From: an uncultured Bacteroidales bacterium
Lineage (GTDB): Bacteria > Bacteroidota > Bacteroidia > Bacteroidales > UBA932
Length of the DNA stretch: 64,000 nt
Reading direction: 5' to 3'
NCBI GenBank assembly: GCA_934693135.1
Contig: CAKUVA010000003.1
Span: 1 to 64,000, forward strand
Both the position numbers and the translations under genes were made by a program. The notes beneath the pieces are model-generated. The model saw only the letters and a list, made by a program, of their open reading frames with translations. It made no database searches and had not been told where the DNA came from. Positions 53,864 to 63,342 of this stretch are shown piece after piece. Numbering within the stretch: position 1 is the first letter of the stretch; each line of letters opens with the position of its first letter.

Positions 53864-54828
53864 TTCGTTTTCTTGGTATTAAGATATTTGAAGATGTCAT
53901 CAGCCGAAGGCATCTCTTTTGTAATTTCATGCAAATGCCACCCGTTCTGTCCTGATAGGGTTATCAGTTTCTCGCAGACAAGATCAGGATCTCCTTCGAT
54001 GGTGATTCGGAAAAATCCTGGATGTTCATTGGCCTGTTCTACTGCATTGATTTCATCAATGGCCAGTAGGGTAGCGTCGTCTGGCATTGACCCCATTGCG
54101 ACCAGCAACGAATTTGGGCGAATGCTATTATTAAAGGAATCAATGTCTCCATTGAAGATTAGATGGCTGGATGCCATCATGAGAATACGCTCACATGTTA
54201 ACTGCACTTCATGGAGAATATGAGTCGAGAGAAGAATCAAGCAATCTTCAGAGATGTCTCGGACAAGTTTGCGAATTTCGATGATTTGCATAGGGTCCAA
54301 CCCGTTGGTGGGTTCGTCCAATACAATGAAAGATGGTTTATGAATCAATGCTTGCGCTATACCAACTCTCTGCTGGTATCCTCCGGAAAGGTGCTTTATC
54401 AATCTCTTGCGGAAATGTGTTATCTGGCATTTCTCTAAGGCCTCGTCTACGGCTTTGCCTACTCCATTGACCATTCTCAAGTTAGCCGCATAACGTAGAT
54501 ATTCCTCTACTGTTAGGTCAGTGAGAAGGGGCGGCTTTTGAGGAAGAAATCCAATCTGTTTCTTAGCGTTTACAGAATCTGTGCGGATGCTATGCCCATT
54601 GATGAAAACATCTCCGGAAGTCGGTGTCAATGCTCCACAGATAATATTCATAAGCGTTGACTTTCCGGCTCCGTTGGCTCCGAGCAGTCCGGTTATCCTG
54701 CATCCCTTGATGTCGAATGAGACATTTTCTACTGCTTTAAAAGTACCGGAATAGCTGTGAGAGATATTCTCTGCTCGGATTTCTATGTCTTCAGGTCTCA
54801 CCCTTGATGTCGAGATTTTATTCTTCAT
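53860..54828 (-). CDS. ABC transporter ATP-binding protein (GldA-like)
   Basis: A 322-residue cytosolic ATPase. Walker A GANGAGKS is at 50-57, Q-loop in LPQKPPL near 96, signature LSGGYQQ 147-153, Walker B and D-loop VLDEPTNGLDP 169-179, H-loop STHIL. It is closest in type to GldA/CcmA-like subunits that pair with ABC-2 permeases, and about 80 residues follow the core. It overlaps ChaN by 11 bases upstream and the permease by 4 downstream, so ATPase and permease surely form one transporter. Confidence 0.93.
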   Translation of the reverse strand: MKNKISTSRVRPEDIEIRAENISHSYSGTFKAVENVSFDIKGCRITGLLGANGAGKSTLMNIICGALTPTSGDVFINGHSIRTDSVNAKKQIGFLPQKPPLLTDLTVEEYLRYAANLRMVNGVGKAVDEALEKCQITHFRKRLIKHLSGGYQQRVGIAQALIHKPSFIVLDEPTNGLDPMQIIEIRKLVRDISEDCLILLSTHILHEVQLTCERILMMASSHLIFNGDIDSFNNSIRPNSLLVAMGSMPDDATLLAIDEINAVEQANEHPGFFRITIEGDPDLVCEKLITLSGQNGWHLHEITKEMPSADDIFKYLNTKKTK

Positions 54829-55726
54829 ATGTTTTGGTCATATCAGATGGGACAATGATTATGAAGTCGGCTCTGTTCTTGTTGATTTTCTCATTCATAG
54901 GGTCGCCTTGAAGTACAGATATGGTGCTGATTTTTGTTTTAGGCGCATATTGTCTTAAATAGTATCCTATGGCAGAATGGAAAGCAGAATGTAATTCTCC
55001 GTGGAAATGAAAGAAGAAATCACCAGGCTTCATGGAAGTAGCGATGAAGTGAGCCATAGTGGCATCCTTCAAAGCCTGCGCAGAAACTATATTCTGTACG
55101 TTTTTTTTCATCATGGGGGCACTGCCCATTTGCTTGAAAGATTCTCCGATAAATGTGTAGATTACCTCGTTGTAATCTACCTTTAGAGGCATTGGTGCAA
55201 GCCATTTGTAACAATCATTATCCAGAGAATCGAGAATTTCCAATCCGAAATCTGATACCATTCTCGCATAGCGTCTCGGAACATTGGTCGCTACGAATCT
55301 AATGCCATTCTCGTCTGCGAAGTTCATTATAGGCTTATAGTCAGCAAAGTTAGGCCAAAGATGGCTGTTTTCCTCATAGGTCGCCTCATTGATGAGTCCT
55401 TTCTTCATGAATTCGTCCAAAACTTGCTGGTTGTCGCTTTCCCACATCTCAGCACCGATAATAAGATGTTCTCCTTTTAATGCGAAGAGATCTTTCTCCA
55501 GTGACATTTCAAGCCAATGAGAGATGGGGTCGTTGTGCATTTCCCCGAAAAGTAAGACGTCGCTTTTGGAAACAGCCTTCAGCATCTGTGAGTAACTGAT
55601 TTTGTTCCCTGATTTGTCGAAAATTACGTACGACGGGTGATCATTCGAATATGATTGGCTTCTGCAGCCTGTACATCCAGCGATGATGCCGCAGATTGTC
55701 ATCAGTGCCCTGAGAATCTTATTCAT
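54818..55726 (-). CDS. ChaN-family lipoprotein
   Basis: A 302-residue lipoprotein; lipobox IIAGC (Cys18). It belongs to the ChaN/haem-binding uptake family (PF04187), whose Campylobacter member binds stacked haem molecules and is iron-regulated. Typical motifs: VLLFGEMHNDPISHW, GAEMWESDNQ and FFFHFHGELHSAFHSAIGYY, which is unusually His-rich. It may bind haem or a metal in the periplasm or at the outer membrane and hand it to the ABC transporter coded next. The gap to the DUF6850 gene is 30 bases. Confidence 0.85.
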   Translation of the reverse strand: MNKILRALMTICGIIAGCTGCRSQSYSNDHPSYVIFDKSGNKISYSQMLKAVSKSDVLLFGEMHNDPISHWLEMSLEKDLFALKGEHLIIGAEMWESDNQQVLDEFMKKGLINEATYEENSHLWPNFADYKPIMNFADENGIRFVATNVPRRYARMVSDFGLEILDSLDNDCYKWLAPMPLKVDYNEVIYTFIGESFKQMGSAPMMKKNVQNIVSAQALKDATMAHFIATSMKPGDFFFHFHGELHSAFHSAIGYYLRQYAPKTKISTISVLQGDPMNEKINKNRADFIIIVPSDMTKTYEE

Positions 55727-55756
55727 AGTTTAATATCCTTTTGTTGCTTGTAATTG

Positions 55757-57298
55757 TCAGAAGCTTACATTCAAGAATAGATTTCCTGATTGCCGCTTTG
55801 TCCCTTTGTAAATGTTGTTTGCCGATGTCCCGTTATATTTGTATGAAGCACCGATGCTGATCAATGTTTTGCCTGCTAGGAATTCTACACTTACGCTTGT
55901 GCCGGCATGCCATTGTCCTGCATTCATGTATGCTTCATTAGCCTTGCCGATGTATGTCGTGTATATATTGAATCCGTCCTTGGCGGCATTAGGCTCATAA
56001 TCGGCAGATAGCCAAGAAAATACTCCTCCACATACATCTAAGGAGATATCTGCCTTGCCAATCGTCAGACCGAAACTTGCAAATATGTCGCTATCCAAGC
56101 TTATATCATTGAGCTTGGAGTCATAGTTTTTGTCATGACGGTTTTCTCCGTTTAAATTGGCATCGATTCCAGCTTTACGAAACCAACTTCTGGAATTCAC
56201 ATATCTTACTCCAATATTACCATCCGCAGTTATAACAGAATAGTTGTCAATGAACTGTTTCGTGGTGTTGTTCCAATTAGAATTATTTCCAGATATAAAC
56301 GAAACAGATCCGTCAAAAATCATCCTCCCTCCACAATTCATGGTTAAAATGTCCGTCAGACTAATGGTGTGTCGTATGAAATGATACTTAGTCATCTTGC
56401 TCTGTTTTGACGCACTTTGTCTGGCTTCATTTTTCCAACAATCTTCGCCATAACTGAACAAATATCTTGTGTTTAACCGGTTTCTGTCTCCACGTCTTCC
56501 CCAACCTATATATATTCCGGGAACATTCTGTCTCCATGAAGGTTCGTTTTCGAGGCCTGTGAGCTGCGTACCTAATCCTGTCATAAGATATATGAACCAG
56601 TCCGCACCGCTATTATAAGCTCGGCTGAAGTTTGGTTTTTCCTTATGTCTCTCGTATGACAATCCCGCAGATAACATGTTTTTCCCGAATAACCCTGTAG
56701 CACCTGCATCGATATTGATATCCAGTGAAGTCTGGTCGTTCCTGACATCCGTTTTTCTGAACTGTTTGCCGCCGACATACTTGATCTGAATACCAGCCGA
56801 CCAGTTAGTTCCAAGTTTTTTGGATGCTGTCGCTTCGAGAGCATAGTGCTGGATTTCCCATCTCTGAGCTGGGGCAATGCAGAAGTACATTGAAGGCGAG
56901 CCGTTTGGCCGTTTGTTATAAGACAATGTTGACCTAAGGCTATCGGTGATATCTATGCCGTATTCGAATTTTCCGCTGAAAGACCAACCAGATTTTTGTT
57001 GGTGCAATATGGATTCAGTACTGATGGTAAGACCTTTCTGCCCGTCTGGTTCAATAGGTGAATGTAACTTTCCGTTTGTTATATGTCCATCTGTTCTGAT
57101 GACAGACCATGTGGAATAGTCCCACCATGAAAGCATTGACGGATTATGGTCGTATGTCGTATTGTATATATGCTTCAGAGCATCCCTTTCTTGTCTGTCA
57201 GGGAAAAAACCATGCGGCCTTTCCGCCCCTGAATTTAATTCAGGGAGCAGAAAAGCTGCACATAGTAAGAAGCTTTGTATTGATTTACTTGAGATCAT
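55757..57298 (-). CDS. DUF6850-family outer-membrane beta-barrel protein
   Basis: A 513-residue exported protein: a signal peptide (SFLLCAAFLLPELNSGA), then a barrel of many amphipathic strands (KSGWSFSGKFEYGIDI, MLSAGLSYERHKEK, TLISIGASYKYNGT) ending NLFLNVSF with C-terminal Phe, the outer-membrane assembly signal. It matches the DUF6850 family found next to DUF4876 lipoproteins and TonB receptors in Bacteroidales. Function unknown. The ATG overlaps the end of the DUF4876 gene by 14 bases. Confidence 0.82.
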   Translation of the reverse strand: MISSKSIQSFLLCAAFLLPELNSGAERPHGFFPDRQERDALKHIYNTTYDHNPSMLSWWDYSTWSVIRTDGHITNGKLHSPIEPDGQKGLTISTESILHQQKSGWSFSGKFEYGIDITDSLRSTLSYNKRPNGSPSMYFCIAPAQRWEIQHYALEATASKKLGTNWSAGIQIKYVGGKQFRKTDVRNDQTSLDINIDAGATGLFGKNMLSAGLSYERHKEKPNFSRAYNSGADWFIYLMTGLGTQLTGLENEPSWRQNVPGIYIGWGRRGDRNRLNTRYLFSYGEDCWKNEARQSASKQSKMTKYHFIRHTISLTDILTMNCGGRMIFDGSVSFISGNNSNWNNTTKQFIDNYSVITADGNIGVRYVNSRSWFRKAGIDANLNGENRHDKNYDSKLNDISLDSDIFASFGLTIGKADISLDVCGGVFSWLSADYEPNAAKDGFNIYTTYIGKANEAYMNAGQWHAGTSVSVEFLAGKTLISIGASYKYNGTSANNIYKGTKRQSGNLFLNVSF

Positions 57299-58628
57299 AT
57301 CCAGTGTATCCGCTCTTCGGTGTAGGAGGGTCTATTGCCTCGAAATCTGCGGAAGTATTGTTTGTATCCATGAGTACAAGACGACCAGCCGCTTGTGTCT
57401 TAGCCTCGTCAATCTTTCTACGCTGGCTGTAATTTGTCATACCTCCGTCATCATTAGGAATATAACCAAATCCTTTGTCGATATAGTTTGGCATTCTCTT
57501 CCATTTAGCTGATTCTGCATTGTTTACGAAATCAGCACCATCGATAACATCTGTAGCTGGAATCTTGAGAAGCTGAATTTCCATATTCGGATTTTCGTAG
57601 CTTGGAGCTACATATTTATATGTTATGACATCGTCTTTTCCTAACTCTTTGTCGCTTCTGAAAATCACAGGTGCTGCTCCAGTGGCATCGAATAGGAAGT
57701 AATCCAAAGTCATATAAATATTCTCTGCATTAGGGACATCAGGATTGTCTAAGTCGAAGTACTCATTACCATCGAGCCCTTGTTCCTGTTTCCATTTGAC
57801 TGCGTATGTTTCCATATCTGCACCAGAGAGATCGATGATATGGCTGATTAGAGTCTCGTCTACAGCTACTGGCGGATCTAATTGAGCATAAGCATCACGC
57901 ATCTCTTTGTTGAAGTTGATAGCATTTGTTGCAAGAAGAAAGCTCTTTCCAGGCTGGAGTGTCAGACCAGCATTTTCCGGGATTCTTACAACTTCGTTAA
58001 GATATACATAGTTATGGTCAAGAGATGGATCATCGCTTATTGAGTATTCAGGAGCATTTTCAAAGTTTGCATTTGTTGCCGGTGTCCAAGCATCACCAAT
58101 GTAGAGACCATCAAGGGAAACAGGTTGGTCGCTATTATTGAATATCTCTATAAAGAAATCCTTATTCATTGTACCCATGGTGAATTCAGGATCATAAGAA
58201 AAGATGTTTGTGCCCGAATAAAATACTTCCTTTATTACCAAATCTTTAGAAGACTGAGAAGGCTCGAGTGCAAGAACGACATCGGTTGTCTTTTTGGAGA
58301 AAACCGAAACGCTATTGGAAACAGCAGAGAAAGTGTTCTCGCCAAGAACAGCTGAAACAGTGTAAGTACCAGCGACGACATCATTAAAAGTAACAACACC
58401 AGTTGCATCTGTTGGCAGAACTGTAGAACTTTGGTCAGAAGTATTGAAAATGGTTACTGTTACAGTTGAGAGGTCTACATTAGATTGACCTTCAGGTGCA
58501 GTTACGGTTACATTGATGCTACCGAGAAGTGATTCCGACTTCTCGCAAGATGCTGTTCCCGCGAGAGCGGCGATGCAGAAAGCCCCGCTAAGGCATTTAA
58601 CTGCAAGATTCAAGATTGTTCGTTTCAT
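57285..58628 (-). CDS. DUF4876-family lipoprotein
   Basis: A 447-residue lipoprotein; lipobox ends GTASC (Cys28). An N-terminal carboxypeptidase-regulatory-like domain (INVTVTAPEGQSN, GTYTVSAVLGENTFSA; about 35-120) precedes a lamin-tail-like sandwich with DLVIKEVFYSGTNIF, DFFIEIFNNSDQPVSLDGLY and LTLQPGKSFLLAT. It matches DUF4876, whose function is not known. Position between TonB receptor and barrel suggests a surface partner of the receptor, as SusD-like proteins are for SusC, but it is not a SusD relative. Confidence 0.82.
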   Translation of the reverse strand: MKRTILNLAVKCLSGAFCIAALAGTASCEKSESLLGSINVTVTAPEGQSNVDLSTVTVTIFNTSDQSSTVLPTDATGVVTFNDVVAGTYTVSAVLGENTFSAVSNSVSVFSKKTTDVVLALEPSQSSKDLVIKEVFYSGTNIFSYDPEFTMGTMNKDFFIEIFNNSDQPVSLDGLYIGDAWTPATNANFENAPEYSISDDPSLDHNYVYLNEVVRIPENAGLTLQPGKSFLLATNAINFNKEMRDAYAQLDPPVAVDETLISHIIDLSGADMETYAVKWKQEQGLDGNEYFDLDNPDVPNAENIYMTLDYFLFDATGAAPVIFRSDKELGKDDVITYKYVAPSYENPNMEIQLLKIPATDVIDGADFVNNAESAKWKRMPNYIDKGFGYIPNDDGGMTNYSQRRKIDEAKTQAAGRLVLMDTNNTSADFEAIDPPTPKSGYTGYDLK

Positions 58629-58639
58629 TTTTATATTGT

Positions 58640-61291
58640 TTAATGTTTACCTATTATGAATGACATTCCGAAACCGAAAGAGATGGTTTCATTTAATGTT
58701 GCTTTCTTCCCTTTATATATATAAGTAGGATTGTACCACAAAAAGTTGTTCACATACATACTGAACGAATGTCCGTTTCTTGTCTCTTTTCTAACTTGAA
58801 GATGAAAATCGGGATAGAATGGTTTTTTGTCCATGATTTCATATGTGCTTGAAGTTAGCTTAAGATCATCGAATTCCGGAGAAGTCTTCTGCTCTTCTGT
58901 GAGGGTGTGGTAATTCCCCGAAGCATCATAATATGCTTTCGGGTATAGACTCCCTACCTTTGGCTCTCTATAATTTACGAAGTTCAACTCAGCATTGACC
59001 GTAAAAATCAACCTCAAGGATGGAATCTGCTGCGTTATGGTAAGGCGACCACTGCTATATCTTGTAATATATTCTGTGCGGTCATAGACTCCATATCTTG
59101 CCTTATCATTGCCTACCACATATTTGGACAACTCCATGTAATAGCCATGGTTTATTTCTCTCGTACGCATATAGCTTGCTTGGAAATTGAATTCAGTATG
59201 AGTGCTTTCTATTCTCGCAGGTATGAGAGTAAGTTCCAATCCATCAGTAACTTCAGTGATGTCATTCTTCATTATGTATTTTTCTCTTACAAGGATGTCG
59301 GTTGTTCCGTCTGGGGTAACTTCAGGCTGCTGCCCAGGGCGTCTTGTCGCAGTATAGTTTGTTCTTTCAAGAAGAAGTAGTTCTGGGGATAGAGTTATTC
59401 CACCTTCCAAGCGTTTATGATATGCTGTAAGTCTGACATTGAGCCAATTGGATTCCCAGTCGAAGCCTCCTTCCACTGTATTTGTATGGCTTGGCTTCAA
59501 ATGGCTATTCTTGGGTTGATAAACATAAGTTGTCACTATGGCCAGACGTTCTGCCGGATCCGTGGCATAGTAACTTAGATTTGTATAGTCATAATATGCC
59601 GGGTCTGGATAAATCTGCATCATGGATGGGGCCTTATATGCTAATCCCCATGCGAGTCTTGCTGTAAGGTGGTCAAAAAACTTCATGGAGCCGGAAAGCC
59701 GTGGAGATACAAGGTGGTATCTTTCGAGCATATAGTCATATCTAACTCCAAGCTTCAATTTCGTTTCTGCCCAATCCGCATCGTTCTTTATGTTACTTTC
59801 ATGATATGCAGACCAAGTTTTTGAGGCTGGTACATTATGGAATTTCGTTGCGCGTGAACCTATTCCTCCAGAAGTCTCCACTGCTTCTCCAGAAATGGTC
59901 CTACCTTTTCCGAAGTTCTTGTCAATGCTACCCTGCACTCCTGTCATGAATGAAAATGACCAATTGCGAACAGTCGTATTTTTGGTAATCGAGATGTCTG
60001 CGGCTGTATTTACCGGAAGACCTTTCATGACAGATTCTTGATTGAATGCCATTGGAGAATATCCAGTAATATAAGTTCCGGTTTTTAAAGCTTCTATGAG
60101 AGGAAGAGGTCCGGAGGCAATGGTCTTGTATCTCGAAAACTGGTTGTCGATACTTCCATTCACTGAATATTCCAAGTTACCAACTTTGCCTAACGACATT
60201 GAGCCATAGATGTTGAGACTGAAATTCTGATTATTCACCTTGGCTATGTTGCGTCCCTTCTCCTCGGGCTCATGCCTTTGTCCGTTGAAGCCCATGAAAG
60301 TTTGGAAGGCTATAGTGTTATTCCATTCCAGTTTCTTGGACAATTTCTTCATCCATCTTACTCCGAAGTTTACGTTCTGGTAGTAATTTTTTCGCTGCAC
60401 AGGGCTATCTTTAGAGTAAGTGTATGAGAAGTCGGTATTAAGTATGCCACTATTGTTTTTAAGATTGAATCCCTTGGAAACTGAGCCTTGATATGAGGTT
60501 GCTGTTACATTTCCAGATACGGAAAATGGCATACTCCCTACCTTGTTTTTCACTATAATTGCTCCAGAAGCGAGATTGCCGTATTTTGCGGATGCTACGC
60601 CAGTTATAACTTCTACACTTTCGATTCCGGATGCTGAAATGCTTCTCAAATCAATGCCTCTTCCCGCTGACGACCAGCTATCGGTCTGTCCCAATGCAGG
60701 GTTTGATGCCTGCATGTTGGCATCATTTGACATAGTCATGCCATTCACAATCACAGACGTTCCAATATTATTATAGGTAGAAGTGACTGCTGAACGGATG
60801 TTTGCTTGCTGTACAGAATTGAAATCGGATGATCCCATTTTTTTTCCGGGGAGCAATGTTAGCACATCCTGCAGATTCATTGCTTGGATTTGTTTAATGG
60901 CTTGATCATTTATCCTATATGAACTGGTACCTTCTTTACTATCTGTCTGTGTGGCGGTGACCACGACATCTTTCATTCGCAAGTTTTCGGCATGAAGGAT
61001 GAATACTAAGGTGTCGATATTTTTTCTGATATCCACTTCACGCTTTATTGTGCGATAACCGACATATCCTACGGCAAGGATGTGTTTTCCTGCCGGAAGA
61101 TTGAGCTCAAATGTGCCGTCATTGTCTGTCCATGTGCCTGACGGTGGCTGCTCTACAGCTACTGATGCGTAACTGAGCGGACTTCCTGTTTCGTCTACGA
61201 CTGAACCGGACACTTTATACATCTGTGCCGTGGCTGATAGTGTAGTAATTACGAAAGCTATCAGGGAAATCAGTAATTTTCGGCTTTTCAT
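58640..61291 (-). CDS. TonB-dependent outer-membrane receptor
   Basis: An 883-residue receptor that imports a ligand through the outer membrane using TonB energy. A signal peptide (1-22, ending ATAQ) is followed by a carboxypeptidase-regulatory-like domain (VSGSVVDETGSPLSYASVAV; about 26-105), a plug (about 110-250; IKQIQAMNLQDVLTLLPGKK, SGIESVEVITGVASAKYGNL) and a 22-strand-type barrel ending FGFGMSFIIGKH. It lacks the length and partner of SusC proteins, so the ligand is more likely a metal chelate, haem or a small cofactor than a glycan. First gene of the six-gene operon; no clear -7 box or Fur-like dyad was found upstream. Confidence 0.92.
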   Translation of the reverse strand: MKSRKLLISLIAFVITTLSATAQMYKVSGSVVDETGSPLSYASVAVEQPPSGTWTDNDGTFELNLPAGKHILAVGYVGYRTIKREVDIRKNIDTLVFILHAENLRMKDVVVTATQTDSKEGTSSYRINDQAIKQIQAMNLQDVLTLLPGKKMGSSDFNSVQQANIRSAVTSTYNNIGTSVIVNGMTMSNDANMQASNPALGQTDSWSSAGRGIDLRSISASGIESVEVITGVASAKYGNLASGAIIVKNKVGSMPFSVSGNVTATSYQGSVSKGFNLKNNSGILNTDFSYTYSKDSPVQRKNYYQNVNFGVRWMKKLSKKLEWNNTIAFQTFMGFNGQRHEPEEKGRNIAKVNNQNFSLNIYGSMSLGKVGNLEYSVNGSIDNQFSRYKTIASGPLPLIEALKTGTYITGYSPMAFNQESVMKGLPVNTAADISITKNTTVRNWSFSFMTGVQGSIDKNFGKGRTISGEAVETSGGIGSRATKFHNVPASKTWSAYHESNIKNDADWAETKLKLGVRYDYMLERYHLVSPRLSGSMKFFDHLTARLAWGLAYKAPSMMQIYPDPAYYDYTNLSYYATDPAERLAIVTTYVYQPKNSHLKPSHTNTVEGGFDWESNWLNVRLTAYHKRLEGGITLSPELLLLERTNYTATRRPGQQPEVTPDGTTDILVREKYIMKNDITEVTDGLELTLIPARIESTHTEFNFQASYMRTREINHGYYMELSKYVVGNDKARYGVYDRTEYITRYSSGRLTITQQIPSLRLIFTVNAELNFVNYREPKVGSLYPKAYYDASGNYHTLTEEQKTSPEFDDLKLTSSTYEIMDKKPFYPDFHLQVRKETRNGHSFSMYVNNFLWYNPTYIYKGKKATLNETISFGFGMSFIIGKH

Positions 61292-61588
61292 AGTTCATAT
61301 CGAATAACATTCGCTAAATTAGAAAATAGGTATAATAACTCCAATACTTATTTGTTGTGAAAATCGTTTAACAAAGAAAAAAAACGATACAAGTTTTTTA
61401 TCGAATAAAAAGTTAAATATTTTCTAAAGAATGTCATAATGGTGGAAATAGAGAATGAATGAATTAGGCATTATTCTTGATTGTCAGATATCTGCTATTC
61501 TCAGGTGTTGATAATGTGTGTATTTGAGAGCTGTAACTCATGGATAGCGAGTGGCTTGAGGGCAAGCGCGTTTTAAAATTTATAATAT
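61292..61588. other. Divergent intergenic region, no clear promoter
   Basis: 297 AT-rich bases between the TonB receptor and DXS-like genes, which diverge. A small dyad CGAAT/ATTCG lies just upstream of the receptor. TGTATTTG near 61526 comes one base short of a TAnnTTTG box for the right-hand gene. No RNA gene or coding sequence is supported. Confidence 0.5.
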
Positions 61589-63337
61589 ATGATACTTGAA
61601 AACATTAAATCGCCGGCAGATGTGAAGCGACTTAATGCCGGTCAACTTGAAACTTTGGCTGATGAAGCAAGGTGTGCATTGATAAACAAACTATCTGTAC
61701 ATGGTGGACATGTCGGGCCGAATCTCGGCATGGTAGAGGCTACGATAGCTCTTCACTATGTATTTGATTCTCCGAAAGATAAATTCGTCTTTGATGTCTC
61801 GCATCAGTCTTATGCTCACAAGATGTTGACAGGCAGGGCCGCGGCTTTCTTGGATCCATCCAAGTATGATGATGTGTCTGGCTATAGTGAGCCTCTTGAA
61901 AGCAAACATGACTGGTTCATGATAGGCCATACTTCCACTTCTATAAGCCTTGCTCTTGGCTTGGCTAAAGCTCGTGACATCAAAGGCGAAAAGGGCAATG
62001 TTGTTGCTGTAATAGGAGACGGCTCTCTCAGCGGCGGTGAGGCCTTCGAGGGTTTGGACAATGCTGGTGAATATGGTACAAATTTCATTGTTGTTGTCAA
62101 TGACAATGAAATGTCTATTGCGGAAAACCATGGTGGATTATATGGCTCGCTTGCTGAGCTTCGCGCCACAGGAGGAAAGTCTGAGAATAATTACTTCAAG
62201 TCTTTAGGGTTAGACTATGTATATGTGGAAGAAGGTAATGATATCCAAACTCTTATAAAGACCTTTGAGTTAGTGAAAGATTCTACTCATCCAGTGGTTG
62301 TACATATCCATACTTTAAAGGGAAAAGGCTACAAACCTGCTGAAGAACATAAGGAACAGTTCCACTGGAGCATGCCATTTGATATCAAGACCGGCAAAGT
62401 CAATGTCGGAGGGGGAGAGAGTTGGTCTGAGATTATTGGTGACTATCTCATAAGAAAAATTCATGGTAATCCTAACCTTGTAGTTATGCATGCTGCAGTC
62501 CCTGCGGGAATTGGATTTGGTCCGGAACGTAGGAAAGAAGCCGGTAAGCAATTTATTGATGTCGGTATTGCTGAGGAGAATGGAGTAGCCATGGCTTCAG
62601 GAATAGCAAAAGGTGGGGCTAAAGTGGTTTTCAGCACTCATAGTACATTTATACAGAGAACTTATGATCAGCTTTCACAAGATCTTTGTGTAAATAAGAA
62701 TCCCGCTGTGATTATGGTCACTATGGCGGGTGCTGATGGAATGAACGATACTACACATCTGTGCATTTTCGACATCCCTCTCATGTCCAATATACCTAAC
62801 CTTGTCTATCTCGCGCCTACTTGCAAGGAAGAATATATCCGTATGATGGATTGGGCTATCGCTCAGTCCTCGCATCCTGTAGCAGTGCGTGTCCCAAATG
62901 TTGTAACTTCCAGACCTGATGTCCAGTTTGATACCGACTATGGTGTCATAAATAAATATAAGGTAGACCATAGTGGAAGTGATGTGGCCATTGTAGGTCT
63001 TGGCAGTTACTGGCAACTTGCAGAAGAAACAGCATCTCTTCTACATAAAAAAGGTATTGATCCGACCATTATAAATCCGAGATTTATCACTGGTATTGAC
63101 GAGGAACTTCTCGAGAGCCTTCGTGAAAATCACAAACTCGTAGTTACCCTTGAGAATGGTGTGCTTTCTGGAGGTTTCGGAGAGAAAATAGCGGCATATT
63201 ACGGCCCATCTCCAATGCGTGTTATCTGTAAAGGTCTTCGCAAGGAGTTTTATGATCGTGTTCCATATTCGGAGATAGTTCGGTACAACAGGCTGACTCC
63301 GGAACAGATTGTGGAAGATGTACTTGCAGCTCTCTGA
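61589..63337 (+). CDS. DXS-like thiamine-diphosphate enzyme (1-deoxyxylulose-5-phosphate synthase paralogue)
   Basis: A 582-residue transketolase-like enzyme, shorter than normal DXS (about 620-640). Thiamine-diphosphate site GDGSLSGGEAFEGLDNAG begins at 143 and NDNEMSIAEN is at 171-180; catalytic-type His41 (HGGHVGPNLG), the Glu in DVGIAEENGVA and HSTFIQRTYDQ are kept. The DRAG motif, whose acidic and basic residues help DXS hold its substrate, is replaced by VTMAGADGMND, and HW replaces HG after the HTLKGKG segment. It may be a true DXS variant or act on another pyruvate/aldehyde pair. Convergent with ppa, stops 5 bases apart. Confidence 0.8.
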   Translation: MILENIKSPADVKRLNAGQLETLADEARCALINKLSVHGGHVGPNLGMVEATIALHYVFDSPKDKFVFDVSHQSYAHKMLTGRAAAFLDPSKYDDVSGYSEPLESKHDWFMIGHTSTSISLALGLAKARDIKGEKGNVVAVIGDGSLSGGEAFEGLDNAGEYGTNFIVVVNDNEMSIAENHGGLYGSLAELRATGGKSENNYFKSLGLDYVYVEEGNDIQTLIKTFELVKDSTHPVVVHIHTLKGKGYKPAEEHKEQFHWSMPFDIKTGKVNVGGGESWSEIIGDYLIRKIHGNPNLVVMHAAVPAGIGFGPERRKEAGKQFIDVGIAEENGVAMASGIAKGGAKVVFSTHSTFIQRTYDQLSQDLCVNKNPAVIMVTMAGADGMNDTTHLCIFDIPLMSNIPNLVYLAPTCKEEYIRMMDWAIAQSSHPVAVRVPNVVTSRPDVQFDTDYGVINKYKVDHSGSDVAIVGLGSYWQLAEETASLLHKKGIDPTIINPRFITGIDEELLESLRENHKLVVTLENGVLSGGFGEKIAAYYGPSPMRVICKGLRKEFYDRVPYSEIVRYNRLTPEQIVEDVLAAL

Positions 63338-63342
63338 TAGGA

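Noticed and set aside
51578..54828. Gliding motility machinery
   Set aside because: The ATPase and permease-GldG fusion resemble GldA/F/G, but no other gliding or type IX secretion genes are present and the operon context is transport.
61292..61400. Fur-box-like operator upstream of the TonB receptor
   Set aside because: Only a short CGAAT/ATTCG dyad was seen; no 19-base Fur-type palindrome could be read.
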